A DNA stretch of 64,000 nt from JAAXGI01 sp965206975 (lineage in GTDB: Bacteria > Gemmatimonadota > Gemmatimonadetes > Longimicrobiales > Gaopeijiaceae). A program made the position numbers and the translations under genes. Positions 27,802 through 37,371 of this stretch are shown in pieces (position 1 is the first letter of the stretch; the number at the start of each line of letters is the position of its first letter). The DNA lies in NCBI GenBank assembly GCA_965206975.1, contig OZ242253.1, positions 1,178,001 through 1,242,000 on the forward strand. The letters run 5' to 3'. Below the pieces are notes generated by a model, which did not search any database, was not told where the DNA came from, and saw nothing but the letters and a program-made list of their open reading frames with translations.

Positions 27802-28306
27802 ATTGCCGCCGCTCGTCCGAACTCCGACGAAGGTGGCATCCACTTCTCCTCGCCCTCTGTAACTGACTCCGGCGTAGGTGTAGGAGAACGCCCCATTCTG
27901 CAGCTCAGGAGACATCCAGTCCTGTGCGCACTTCGTGAATTGATTGGGCTGCCCGTAGCGCGCCCGCCGCCGCCGGAGGAGAAGCCTAAGCAAGAATCGC
28001 TCCTATCCTGACGCCGCAAGATCCTGGGCCGCGATGGGTGCCTAGCCTCGTGCGATCCGGGTAGCCGTGGCCGAGCAGGAGCAGCCCACTATCCGCTCTT
28101 CGGAGAGTGGCACCACCTCCGAAGAGACCGCTGAGGCGACCCAAGCCGATCGGGATGTCCACTCCGAAACCTACCACCGCCGTCAGCCCGACGACCGCCG
28201 AGGCATGGAGGGTTGCACGCGGTATCACGTCTTCAAGATTCGTCTCACAGACGGCAGGAAGGTTGCCAAGGCGAAGGCGGCCTAGATGCAGCTCCGGAGG
28301 TGGCCG
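27802..28306. other. Non-coding region between inverted repeats
   Basis: About 500 bp between two inverted TGTCAGGTC-type repeats. Only short frames without recognisable motifs occur on either strand. It may be a decayed element. Confidence 0.4.
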
Positions 28307-28338
28307 ACTGTCAGGTCGTTACCATCTCTACACAGCCA
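28307..28338 (+). repeat. TGTCAGGTC-type terminal repeat, copy 2
   Basis: Starts TGTCAGGTCGTTACCATC and ends with TCTACACAGCC. It matches copy 3 at all but a few positions over about 30 bp and lies inverted to copy 1, so copies 1 and 2 bracket about 500 bp of non-coding sequence. The HEPN-like fragment begins immediately inside it. Confidence 0.55.
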
Positions 28339-28490
28339 GCGTCTACACGAGGCTTGTCCAAAAGCAATTAGCGGTGTGGACCGATGTCCGAAATAACGCG
28401 GCTCATGGAAAATTCTCCGAGTACACGGAGTCGAACGTCGCGGACATGCACAAGGGGGTATCCTCGTTTCTCGTGCAGTACTTGACTTGA
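28332..28490 (+). pseudogene. HEPN-like C-terminal gene fragment
   Basis: About 52 codons: TASVYTRLVQKQLAVWTDVR, then NNAAHGKFSEYTESNVADMH and a KGVSSFLVQYL end. RNNAAH fits the R-x4-H signature of HEPN ribonuclease/abortive-infection domains, and the whole looks like the end of a DUF4145/HEPN-type protein. No start codon or N-terminal part is present; upstream sequence is the terminal repeat and unrelated DNA. Confidence 0.45.
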
Positions 28491-28546
28491 AACCCGGCGT
28501 GCTGCTTCAGACCTTCTTGCAATTCCGCAACGTCTCGTACAAGCGA

Positions 28547-29296
28547 CTACTTTACTACAACAGGAGACATCCGGCCCCATTCCTCATCCGCCAGACACAC
28601 CCGGTTCAGCTCCTCAAGCCTCATCCGCCACCCCGGCATCACCCGGTCCAGTATCCCTCGGAACCGATCATTGTGACCCCGCTCGTTGAGGTGGATCATC
28701 TCGTGCACCACCACATATTCCAGGCATGATACGGGCGTCTTCGCCAATTCCGAGTTCAACCAGATCCGCCCGGCTTCCGGGTTGCACGTACCCCAGCGAG
28801 TCTTCATCCGCCGAATACGCCAGTCGGACACCGTCACGCCGATCCTCGGTTCCCACTTGGCGACCATCTCGGGGATGCACTCCCCCAGTCGCGCCCGGTA
28901 CCACCGGTACAGCATGGCCTCGCGCGCGTCGCGGCCCGTCTCGGGACGCACCCGCATCTCGATCCAGGCGTTTCCGCGGAGGCGAATGCCCCTTGGACCA
29001 CCCGACACGACCACATCGAGCCGGTACCGCCGCCCCTCGAAGTAGTGGCTCTCGCCGGTCACGAAGTCCCGCCGGGACTGGCGGTCCTGCCGCTCGAACT
29101 CGGCCCGCTTCCGGCGTATCCAGGCCAGCCGGGAGATCACGGCCAGCCGCACCGCGTCGTCGTCGAGGTGCAGCGGCGCGGCGACCCGTACCCGCCCCTG
29201 GGGAGGGTAAACGCCCAAGTGCAGGTGCTTGATGTCCTTGCGGACGATTTCGACCGCGATGCCGCGGATCTCGATGCAGGCGCCGTCACCACTCAC
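28547..29296 (-). CDS. YgjP/WLM-type zinc metalloprotease, type I RM-associated
   Basis: 249 aa, GTG start at 29296 that overlaps the end of hsdR by 11 bp, so translation is probably coupled. The C-terminal half carries WGTCNPEAGRIWLNSEL, the zinc motif VVHEMIHLNERGHNDRF (HExxH plus downstream His) and PGWRMRLEELN, as in the YgjP-like/M48-related DUF45 metallopeptidase family. These genes are frequently attached to type I restriction operons, but their role there is unknown; processing of HsdR or stress control are possibilities. Confidence 0.83.
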   Translation of the reverse strand: MSGDGACIEIRGIAVEIVRKDIKHLHLGVYPPQGRVRVAAPLHLDDDAVRLAVISRLAWIRRKRAEFERQDRQSRRDFVTGESHYFEGRRYRLDVVVSGGPRGIRLRGNAWIEMRVRPETGRDAREAMLYRWYRARLGECIPEMVAKWEPRIGVTVSDWRIRRMKTRWGTCNPEAGRIWLNSELAKTPVSCLEYVVVHEMIHLNERGHNDRFRGILDRVMPGWRMRLEELNRVCLADEEWGRMSPVVVK

Positions 29297-32200
29297 TTTG
29301 CGCCTTCACGATTTCGAAGATTGTGAGCGCGTGGGCCTCGAACGGGCCGAGCGCGTCCCGAATGGCCCTGGCGACCCGCCTCTCCTTGATCGGGTTGCCG
29401 CGCCAGTCGGCCATCAAAGCCTCGCGGACTGCGCGATCTACAGCCAGTGCCACGACTTCGCGGGGATCGATCCCGGTGTCCGGCTTCGGCGCGGTGTCCT
29501 TTTCGGCCACCCGCTCCGCCAGCACCTCGGCCGGCAGGTTGTCGTAAATTGCGTGGAGCGGTCGGCTGTCGATGCTCGCGGGATATGATCCGCCGCCCTC
29601 ACCGCGCTTCACCTGCTCGGCGAGCCCGATCACTTGCTTCAGGTAGTCCCCGTACGTGATCACTCCCTCGCGCCGCCGCTTGATCAACTCGTCGAGCAGC
29701 TTCGACATCCGCTCGTAGTACTTCGGATTCACGGCCATCTCGTCGACGATCAGGCGCCGGACATTGTTCTCGATGGTCTCGGCGACGGCGCGGCTGCTGC
29801 GGCGAATCCCCTCGGGAAGCTCATCGATGGCGCCCAAACCGTCCCTGACGAGCAGGTCCACAAGCGTCATGTCGTCGAACGCGGATACGACCTCGCTGTC
29901 CTCGGCCCGGATGTAGTTGTCGAGGAGGTGCCGCATGGCCGGCTCGAACATCTTGAGATCGACGTAGTCGCCGCTGGCCAGCTTGACCTCCTGGCGGACC
30001 TTCTCGTAGTGGCTGACTTCGTCCCTGATAACGAGCCGTTCCGCCTCCGTGTAGCCGGCCTCGATCATCTCGTTGGCCAAATTGGCGTAGGCGCGTAGGT
30101 AAGCCGCTACCATCCGGTACAGCGTGAGGCGCTTCCGTTCGTTGTCGGCAAGCTGCCTGGCGGTGTCGCCCTCTCCGCCGTGGCAGAAGTAGCGCAGGTA
30201 CGCCTCCGTGTCGCGGGGTGACTCGACGGGTTCGCACATCGCTTTGACCGCTTCCCGGGTTTCCTCCAGGCGCTTCCGCCCCTGCTCAAGGCGGTCCTTC
30301 AGCAGGCCTTCCACGTCTTCGCGGTCATAGCCCTCGAACGCTTCGCCCGTGTAGTCCTTGATCGCGCCCTCCAGCGACCGGAACAGGTCCTTGTAGTCGA
30401 TGATGTAGCCGTATTCCTTGTCGTCGCCGTCCAAGCGGTTGACGCGGCAGATCGCCTGGAAGAGACCGTGGTCCTGCATCTTCTTGTCGATGTACAGATA
30501 GGTGGCCGGCGGGGCATCGAAGCCGGTCAGCAGCTTGTCCACGACGATCAGCAGCTTCATTTGGCCGGGCTCGTTCACGAAGCGCCGTTTGACTTCCTGC
30601 TCGAACTGCTCGGCTCTGTGCATGGCCTTGTCCACGGGCTCGCCGAAGTGTTCTGCGAGCATTTTCCGGTAGACGTCGTACTTGAGCAGCTTCTCGGTCA
30701 GGCCCTCGCCCGTCTCTTCGCCCTTGATGTCCCCTACCGCCGGACTGTAGGAAGTGACGATGGCGCACTTGTCCTTCAGTTCGGTCCCATCTAACGCCTC
30801 GAAGAAGCGGCAGGCTGCGTAGACGCTGTCCGACACGAGCATGGCGTTGCCACGACCGCTCTTCAGGCGGTCCCGCGTCTCCATGTCCATCAGGATGTCG
30901 TCCACGATCCTCCGAATCCGGTCCAGCGAGCTCGTGACCTTGCGCATGGTGCCCCACTTCTGTCTGAGCTGCGCCCGGGCCAGATCGCTGAGACCCTTGG
31001 TCTTGACATCGAACCACCGGTCGATCTTCGCCTCCGAGGTGATGCTCTGGTCGATGTCCCGCGCCTCGTAGCGCAGATCCAGCACCACTTCGTCGTCCAC
31101 CGCCTCGTCGTACTTGTAGGTGTGAATGTACGGGCCGAAGGTCTCGACGCTGCGCTTCTTGTCGGACTTGAGGAGGGGCGTTCCGGTGAAACCGATCAGC
31201 GTGGCACCGGGGAGGATCGCCGCCATAGCCTCGTGGAGCTTGCCGGACTGGGTGCGGTGACACTCGTCCACGAAGACGAAGATCTCACCGGGGGGCCGGA
31301 AGCCACCTGACATGTGGGATCGGAGGTCGCTCACGTATTGGTCTACGTTGCCTTCCTCGGAGCTGCCGAACTTGTGGACGAGCGAACAGATCAACGACTT
31401 GGCGGGGTCGCGAAGCACTTCCGCGAGATCCGCCCCGCTCTTCGTGCGGTAGATATCCTCGTCCACACCCCTGAAGACCTTCTCGATCTGCTCGTCGAGC
31501 TCGGTGCGGTCGGTGACGATGAGCACGCGGCCGTCAACGCCCCTGAGTTCGCGGATCCACTTCGCCAGCCACACCATCGTGAGGCTCTTGCCGCTGCCCT
31601 GGGTGTGCCAGATGATCCCGCCTTCGCGGCGCTGCACATAGGCCCGTGCCGCCTTCGCGCCGAAGTATTGGTTGTGGCGGCAGATCTTCTTGACGCCCGC
31701 GTCAAAAACCACGAAGTCGTGCAGGAGTTCGAGCAGCCGGTCGGTGGCGCAGAGGTGCCCGAGCTCGGGAAGGAGTGGGGCGTCGGTGTCGGGGGCGCCG
31801 GCTTCCTTCCACCGTAGCCAGTACTTCTCCCGGGTCCCGATCACACCGTAGCGCAGCCCTTCGGTCTCGTTGCCCGCCATGACGAGCTGCACCGTGGTGA
31901 AGAACGGCCGGATGAAGTCCTTTTTCTGATTGTCCAGATTCTGGCGGATTCCCTGTGCCACGGAGACAGTCGAGCGCTTGAGTTCAAGCACGCCGACTGC
32001 GATCCCGTTGACGTAGAGCACGACGTCGGGCCGCTTGGTGTGGTTCCCCCCGACCGTGACCTCTTCGGCGATGGCGAAGTCGTTCGTCCCCGGGTTCTCC
32101 CGGTCGATCAGGTCGACCGTGACCGTGTGTTCGCCGAGTCCGGGGCGGACTTTTACTCCGTAGCGAAGGAGACTGTAGACTTCGCGGTTGGCTTCGTAGA

Positions 32201-32432
32201 GCGTCTTGCTTCCGCCGAGAGCGGCGGCCTTTTCGAGCTTGTCGACCGCCTTGGTGATGATGGCGGGAGAGTGGTCCTGACGTGTGAGGAACCGGGTCAG
32301 GATCTCGGACTCGATGTTTCGGTTGTTCAGGCATTCGTGCCAGTTGCCCAGGTATCTGTAGCCGAGCTGGTCCCGGAAGTAAGCGACAACCCTGCGCTGA
32401 GTGCGGACCTCAAGCTCGCCGACGGCGCTCAT
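29286..32432 (-). CDS. hsdR: Type I restriction endonuclease subunit R
   Basis: Motor/nuclease subunit, 1048 aa; ATG 32432 (MSAVGELEVRTQRRVV) has AGGA upstream. The N-terminal PD-(D/E)xK nuclease is visible as RPDVVLYVNGIAVGVLELKR. The SF2 translocase has Walker A WHTQGSGKSLTM, DEAD-type box FVFVDECHRTQ, motif III IGFTGTPL and LLIVVDKLLTGFDAPPA with QAICRVNRL (motif VI). The helical C-terminus contacts HsdM. It uses ATP to translocate DNA and cuts distant from unmethylated sites. It is fourth in the hsdM-(DUF1016)-hsdS-hsdR-protease operon. No inactivating lesion is seen. Confidence 0.94.
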   Translation of the reverse strand: MSAVGELEVRTQRRVVAYFRDQLGYRYLGNWHECLNNRNIESEILTRFLTRQDHSPAIITKAVDKLEKAAALGGSKTLYEANREVYSLLRYGVKVRPGLGEHTVTVDLIDRENPGTNDFAIAEEVTVGGNHTKRPDVVLYVNGIAVGVLELKRSTVSVAQGIRQNLDNQKKDFIRPFFTTVQLVMAGNETEGLRYGVIGTREKYWLRWKEAGAPDTDAPLLPELGHLCATDRLLELLHDFVVFDAGVKKICRHNQYFGAKAARAYVQRREGGIIWHTQGSGKSLTMVWLAKWIRELRGVDGRVLIVTDRTELDEQIEKVFRGVDEDIYRTKSGADLAEVLRDPAKSLICSLVHKFGSSEEGNVDQYVSDLRSHMSGGFRPPGEIFVFVDECHRTQSGKLHEAMAAILPGATLIGFTGTPLLKSDKKRSVETFGPYIHTYKYDEAVDDEVVLDLRYEARDIDQSITSEAKIDRWFDVKTKGLSDLARAQLRQKWGTMRKVTSSLDRIRRIVDDILMDMETRDRLKSGRGNAMLVSDSVYAACRFFEALDGTELKDKCAIVTSYSPAVGDIKGEETGEGLTEKLLKYDVYRKMLAEHFGEPVDKAMHRAEQFEQEVKRRFVNEPGQMKLLIVVDKLLTGFDAPPATYLYIDKKMQDHGLFQAICRVNRLDGDDKEYGYIIDYKDLFRSLEGAIKDYTGEAFEGYDREDVEGLLKDRLEQGRKRLEETREAVKAMCEPVESPRDTEAYLRYFCHGGEGDTARQLADNERKRLTLYRMVAAYLRAYANLANEMIEAGYTEAERLVIRDEVSHYEKVRQEVKLASGDYVDLKMFEPAMRHLLDNYIRAEDSEVVSAFDDMTLVDLLVRDGLGAIDELPEGIRRSSRAVAETIENNVRRLIVDEMAVNPKYYERMSKLLDELIKRRREGVITYGDYLKQVIGLAEQVKRGEGGGSYPASIDSRPLHAIYDNLPAEVLAERVAEKDTAPKPDTGIDPREVVALAVDRAVREALMADWRGNPIKERRVARAIRDALGPFEAHALTIFEIVKAQSEW

Positions 32433-32519
32433 GGTTCCGTTTCCTGCGACTTGGGAGAATCCACTGCGGGACCGAGGTGCTCGTAGCGCCAGGACGACTT
32501 CCACTTGACGTTATGCGAT

Positions 32520-33806
32520 TCAGGCGACATGTGCGGGGTCGCTTTCCGTGTCGTCGTCGAGGATGGCCAGCCGGATGGAGCCGGTGAGGAGCTGCTGCAT
32601 CATACCTTGCTTGATCGCCCGGGTCTTGTCGAGGCGGCGCTCCAGCGCGGCGATCTCGGCGTCCATGTCGAAGAGGACGGTGGCGATGGCGCGTTGTTCG
32701 GGGAAGGGAGGGAGGGGGAACTCGACCCCGGCCAGATGGTCGCCGCGAATATGAACGACAGCGTCACCTTGGGCCATGCGTGCCTTCTGACTGGCGGCGA
32801 CCGGAGCGTTCAAGAGATGAGCAAGGTAGACCGGATCATGTCCCGATTGCCTCAGGACAATGATGTCCCCACCGGCATAGGCAGGCTCGTCACCGACATA
32901 CGCAACGCAGACACCGATTTCGTCTGCTGTCTCACCCGAACCGGCAAACAACAGGTCACCCTTCCCGATCGGCAACGCCGTGTCGGCCATGTATTGCGGA
33001 ATCCGGGATACGGGTTTGACCATGTAGTTCTCGTATCGGGTGTAAAGCTCTCCGTAGCGCACGCAGCGGACCCCGGTCTCACGCAAATCGGCGCGCTTTA
33101 TGCCCCTTCCCTTGCTGAAGGTCCCCAAGTCCCCGAGCTGCCTCGTCTCCCACTCCCCCCCGAACCCCGACAGCCGCGTCCTGCCCGCCAGCAGTTCCTG
33201 CATCGCGGCCTGCTTGATGGCCCGCTTCTTAGCGATCAGGGCTTCCAGCGATTCGATTAGCTCGTCAACGTCGGATAAGACTGCGGCGATGGCGCGCTGT
33301 TCGGGGGCTGGCGGCAGTGGAATCCGCATGCCAGCGATCATCTCCAGCCGAACGGAATCGACGGAGGACTTCGCCGTCATGGACATAATGCGATCGTAGA
33401 ATCGTTCACTGAATTGGTAAAAGAAGTAGCGACCATTGAGCCGATCGGAAAAGTCGGTAATCCGATAGACCCGTTGGTGGACGTCAAACCGGCCACGGAT
33501 GTAGTGGAATACCTTTCCGGTTCCGACTCCGTCACCCGCCGTCAACACGGCTTCGCCATCGTACGAACACGTGTCGATGCGCTCGATTGCCTGAGATCGT
33601 ACAAAAAACGGATACTCTCCGTCCTCTTGCTTATCTTGCGTATTCTTCGAGCCAGTCGTGATAGACGTATGTTGATCGATTCTGTCTACGCCCCAATCCT
33701 CTGGAATCAGCCCTGCGTCCGTACGCCTGTACCCCGCAGGAACGTCCCGCGCGTGGCCTGCACCGTCCAGCGCGCTGCCCTCCCTGGTCGTCCGCCCCTC
33801 ACCCAT
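32520..33806 (-). CDS. hsdS: Type I restriction-modification specificity subunit S
   Basis: 428 aa; ATG 33806 overlaps the end of the DUF1016 reading frame by 8 bp. Two target-recognition domains, each followed by a conserved helical spacer. TRD1 ends with IPLPPAPEQRAIAAVLSDVD and is followed by IESLEALIAKKRAIKQAAM; TRD2 ends with FPLPPFPEQRAIATVLFDMD and is followed by ALERRLDKTRAIKQGMMQ. The two-fold layout predicts a bipartite recognition sequence, which cannot be read from sequence alone. It assembles with HsdM (2:1) for methylation and with HsdR for cleavage. Confidence 0.92.
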   Translation of the reverse strand: MGEGRTTREGSALDGAGHARDVPAGYRRTDAGLIPEDWGVDRIDQHTSITTGSKNTQDKQEDGEYPFFVRSQAIERIDTCSYDGEAVLTAGDGVGTGKVFHYIRGRFDVHQRVYRITDFSDRLNGRYFFYQFSERFYDRIMSMTAKSSVDSVRLEMIAGMRIPLPPAPEQRAIAAVLSDVDELIESLEALIAKKRAIKQAAMQELLAGRTRLSGFGGEWETRQLGDLGTFSKGRGIKRADLRETGVRCVRYGELYTRYENYMVKPVSRIPQYMADTALPIGKGDLLFAGSGETADEIGVCVAYVGDEPAYAGGDIIVLRQSGHDPVYLAHLLNAPVAASQKARMAQGDAVVHIRGDHLAGVEFPLPPFPEQRAIATVLFDMDAEIAALERRLDKTRAIKQGMMQQLLTGSIRLAILDDDTESDPAHVA

Positions 33807-34924
33807 GGCTCCCCCCAATCTCCCTGCGGACCCTCGCGACTTGATCGACAAGCTCCTGCCTCGACGGCAGGTAGAGCTGGTATTTCGACGCGTAGATGTT
33901 CGCGTCTGCGGGCAACGTCAATTCGACCACCGCGTCGTTCTTGCGGTCGCAGAGCAGGATCCCGATGGTCAGCAGTTCATCATCGGTCCGCATGTACCGG
34001 TTGCAGTAGTTCACGTATATCTGCATCTGGCCTAGGTTCTGATGGGTCAGCTCGCCGCGCTTCAAGTCGACCAGCAGGTAGCACCGCAGCAGGCAGTGAT
34101 AGAAGACAAGATCGACGAAGAAGTGGCGGTCGTCGAAACTGAAGCGCTTCTGGCGCGCCTCGAACAGAAAGCCTTTCCCCAGTTCCAGCAAGAATTGTTG
34201 AAGCCGGTCAATGATGGCGGTTTCAAGGTCGCTCTCGGAGTAGGCGGGCCGCTCCTCCAGCCCGAGGAACTCGAGCACCACCGGATCCTTGGTCAGGTCC
34301 GACGCCTTCTCGACCACCTGCCCCGCTCGAGCGAGGCGACGAATCTCCTGCTTGTCGCGGCTGAGCGCGAGCCGCTCGTAGAGGGAAATGCCCAGCTGTC
34401 GCTTGAGTTCGCGGACGCTCCAGCCGTTGCCAGCGGCCTCGATCTCGTAGAAACGGCGGGCGTCGGAGTTGGTTACCGACAGCAAGGGTGACGTAATGGG
34501 ACCAGCCGAGAGGGAACCGCCTGGCAGGCTTCGTGAGGCTGGGTGTCGCACTGATCAGGCTTGGCGAGAGAGAATCAACGGACATCGTCTGTTGAATCTC
34601 TGACGGCTCACCGGATTCGACAGACACCGTTTGTCGGATCTCGGCGAAAGCCCGGTAGAACTGCCTGAACTTCCGCAAATTGGTGGGGGAACAGCCCCTA
34701 ATCCCATTCGCCCTCAGTCTGTCTGACAAACGGTCGATCAGCTCTTAGCCATAGAGCTCTCGGCAGGCCGCGCCTCCTCCTTGAAACTCCACGATGTACC
34801 ATCCGAACAGCCAGTTCCGCACGACTAGCGAGCGGTCGATGGTGCGGGCGGCGGAGTGCCGAGTTTCCTCGTGGGTACGCGAACACAGCTCGACGAGGCG
34901 CTCGAAATCGAATTGCTGGCTCAC
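33799..34924 (-). pseudogene. DUF1016 (YhcG-type PD-(D/E)xK nuclease) gene, broken by a stop and a frameshift
   Basis: Reading from GTG 34924, which overlaps the hsdM stop (GTGA), gives FDFERLVELCSRTHEETRHS and WLFGWYIVEFQGGGAACREL, then YG followed by TAA (34747-34745), then ELIDRLSDRLRANGI and LRKFRQFYRAFAEIR. This is the DUF1016 N-terminal domain with a Lys-to-stop change. The frame then shifts near 34485-34495: FPLGWSHYVT continues one frame over as LLSVTNSDARRFYEIEAA. The C-terminal nuclease half (FFVDLVFYHCLLRCYLLVDLK, NLGQMQIYVNYC) is intact as an open frame 33799-34551. DUF1016 genes are common companions of type I RM loci. The C-terminal part could still be made from an internal start. 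Confidence 0.82.
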
Positions 34925-37371
34925 GTCGGCAGCCCCATCCGCTTCAGGTGGCCCTCGACTCTTGCGCTGTAGTCCTCAACTTGAAGCTCCAGCTCCGGCA
35001 ACGCGTCGGCATACCGCCCTTCCAGCACCCTAACACGCTCCACCAAGCCACCCGTCAAGCGCTCGACCTCCTTCCCGATCGTCCCCTCGACGCTTGCCAT
35101 CCACTTGTCGTCAACCACGATCTTGGCGATCTCTGCAACGGTCAGCGTCACGTACCGCGCGAGCACTTTCGCGTCCAACATCGTCTGCGCGACCTTCGTC
35201 GCCCTCTTCGTCGTCGCAAGCGCCTTCATGAGTTCGAGGCAGGCTTCCAGAGCGTCACGCTCATAACGCCCCTCCCGATCGTCGGCCACCCCTTTCAGGC
35301 ACGCCCGCACCGCCGCTTGTGTCACCTTGCCGGTATCGGTAGTCGCTCCGTAAAGCAACCCGTCTTCTCCGGTGTTCTCTTCGATGAACTCTTCCAGCTC
35401 CCGAGCAATCTCCTCGTCGTCGGTTCGCAGGCGGTCAACCTCGGCACGTTCTGTCGCAAAGTACCGGGCGACGACAAGCCCTGGAGGGAGCAGATCCATC
35501 TTGTACTTCTTGTGCTTTACAGTCAGGTCGGGCGGTTCGGCGGTCCCCTTGCCCCGGACCGGCACCACACGAGGCCGTGCGGCCTCCGCCCACCCCTCCA
35601 CCACCACCAAGTACACATCGTCCTGCATGACCTCGTCCCAGTAGTCCATCAGGCACTGGTACACATCGTACCGGTCGAGAAGCGGAAGACCGGCGAAACG
35701 GCGTAGCAAGTCCTCCGACAGATCCCGGATCAGCGTCTTGGGCGCATCACCCACCTCGAGTTCACGCAGACGAGGAGCATGCTCCTGCCGCCAGGCATCA
35801 AACACCCGGCGGATCTGGCCCCCGTACACCTTGAATTCCTCGTGTTCGAAAATGACCGCCCTCACCTCGTCGGCCCTAACCCGCGCGTCGCTGTATCCCG
35901 CCCGACCGTTCGGCGAGAAGAGCCGCGACCGCAATGCCGGAAATACCCTCCAGTACGCGCCGAGGGCGTCGATGTCACGGTTCGGGATGCCGCCGTGCAG
36001 GTGCGCGGCCAGATCGTGCAGGTCTTCAGGCTTGCTGGAGTCGATGTAGCGGGGAATGTTGAGGTTGTAGTCGTTGGTCTCGCTGGCGATCTCGGCCAGC
36101 GGCACCAAGCGCGCGTACCCGGGCGTCTCCTTCTGCCCGTTGAACACGTCCACGATGCGGTGGATGTCACGTTCCCGCAGCCGGTTCTTGGCGCCGTCCT
36201 TCTGGAAGCCCTTGCTGGCATCGATCATGAAGATGCCGTTGCGCGTGACCGCATTCTCCTTGTCGATCACCACGATGCACGCCGGGATGCCAGTGCCGAA
36301 GAACAGATTGGCGGGGAGCCCGATGACTCCCTTGATCAGGCCGCGCTGGACGAGATTGCGGCGGATGCGGGCCTCGCGGTTGCCACGGAAGAGGACGCCG
36401 TGCGGCAGAATGATCGCGCCCTTGCCGGTGCTGTTGAGCGATGCGATGAGGTGCAGCAGGAAGGCGTAGTCGCCGTTCTTCGCCGGGGGCACGCCGTACT
36501 CGAATCGGCGGAATTCGTCGTGCGCCGGATTGAGGCCGTTCGACCAGGCCTTCATGGAGAACGGGGGATTTGCGACGGCGAAGTCGAACCGCCGAAGGCG
36601 CCCCGGCCCGTACGTGAACTGTGGGGCAGCGAGCGTATTGTCGCGCTTGATCTCGGCAGCGACACGCCCGTGAAGGATCATGTTCATCCGCGCCATCGTC
36701 CACGTTGCTCCGTCCATCTCCTGCCCATAGATGGTCAGCCCGTTCGGCCCCTCGTCGGCGGCCTTGATGAGGAGCGATCCGGAACCGCAGGTCGGATCGT
36801 ACGCAGTCTGGTCCCGCCTGGTATCCGGGCCGATCCCGATCACCCGGGCCATGATGCGGGAGACTTCCGCCGGGGTGTAGAACTGTCCCTTGCTCTTGCC
36901 CGATTGGGTCGCGAAGTGCCGCATCAGGTACTCGTACGCGTCGCCCAGGAGGTCGTCGCCGTGGGCGCGGCTGGCACGAAAATCGAGTCCCTCGAAAATC
37001 CCCACGAGCTCCGAGAGTCGCTCCTGCATCTCCTTCCCCTTTCCGAGCTTCGTCTCGTCGTTGAAGTCGGCCTCGGTGATCACGCCCTTGAGCAGGTAGT
37101 CGTTGGCGTCAGCGAGCTCGCCGATGACCTTGTTGATGCCCTCGCCGATCTCCTTGGTCCCCTTGAGTGCGACCATGTCGGCGAAGCCTCCCCCGGGCGG
37201 CACGGTGATGTCGGCCAAGGGGTCGTTGCTCCCCGCGTACTTGTCCGAGACGTACTTCATGAACAGCAGCGTGAGCACGTAGTCCTTGTACTGGGACGCG
37301 TCCATGCCGCCGCGCAGCTGGTCGCAGCTCTGCCAGAGCGAGGAGTAGAGGTGGGATTTGCGGAGTGGCAT
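34921..37371 (-). CDS. hsdM: Type I restriction-modification methyltransferase subunit M
   Basis: N6-adenine methyltransferase subunit, 816 aa. HsdM N-terminal helical domain (LWQSCDQLRGGMDASQYKDY), the HFATQSGKSKGQFYTPAEVS entry, SAM motif I (YDPTCGSGSLLIKA), YGQEMDGATWTMARMNM and catalytic motif IV NPPFS (VANPPFSMKAW). DYAFLLHLIASLNSTGKGA and RNGIFMIDASKGFQKDG follow. The last ~300 aa are a long charged helical extension, making it longer than simple HsdM proteins (about 500 aa). First gene of the RM operon; about 630 bp upstream are free of genes. Confidence 0.93.
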   Translation of the reverse strand: MPLRKSHLYSSLWQSCDQLRGGMDASQYKDYVLTLLFMKYVSDKYAGSNDPLADITVPPGGGFADMVALKGTKEIGEGINKVIGELADANDYLLKGVITEADFNDETKLGKGKEMQERLSELVGIFEGLDFRASRAHGDDLLGDAYEYLMRHFATQSGKSKGQFYTPAEVSRIMARVIGIGPDTRRDQTAYDPTCGSGSLLIKAADEGPNGLTIYGQEMDGATWTMARMNMILHGRVAAEIKRDNTLAAPQFTYGPGRLRRFDFAVANPPFSMKAWSNGLNPAHDEFRRFEYGVPPAKNGDYAFLLHLIASLNSTGKGAIILPHGVLFRGNREARIRRNLVQRGLIKGVIGLPANLFFGTGIPACIVVIDKENAVTRNGIFMIDASKGFQKDGAKNRLRERDIHRIVDVFNGQKETPGYARLVPLAEIASETNDYNLNIPRYIDSSKPEDLHDLAAHLHGGIPNRDIDALGAYWRVFPALRSRLFSPNGRAGYSDARVRADEVRAVIFEHEEFKVYGGQIRRVFDAWRQEHAPRLRELEVGDAPKTLIRDLSEDLLRRFAGLPLLDRYDVYQCLMDYWDEVMQDDVYLVVVEGWAEAARPRVVPVRGKGTAEPPDLTVKHKKYKMDLLPPGLVVARYFATERAEVDRLRTDDEEIARELEEFIEENTGEDGLLYGATTDTGKVTQAAVRACLKGVADDREGRYERDALEACLELMKALATTKRATKVAQTMLDAKVLARYVTLTVAEIAKIVVDDKWMASVEGTIGKEVERLTGGLVERVRVLEGRYADALPELELQVEDYSARVEGHLKRMGLPT

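Noticed and set aside
31308..31320. ACCTGACATG as another TGTCAGGTC-type repeat
   Set aside because: Only nine bases match and it lies inside conserved hsdR coding sequence.
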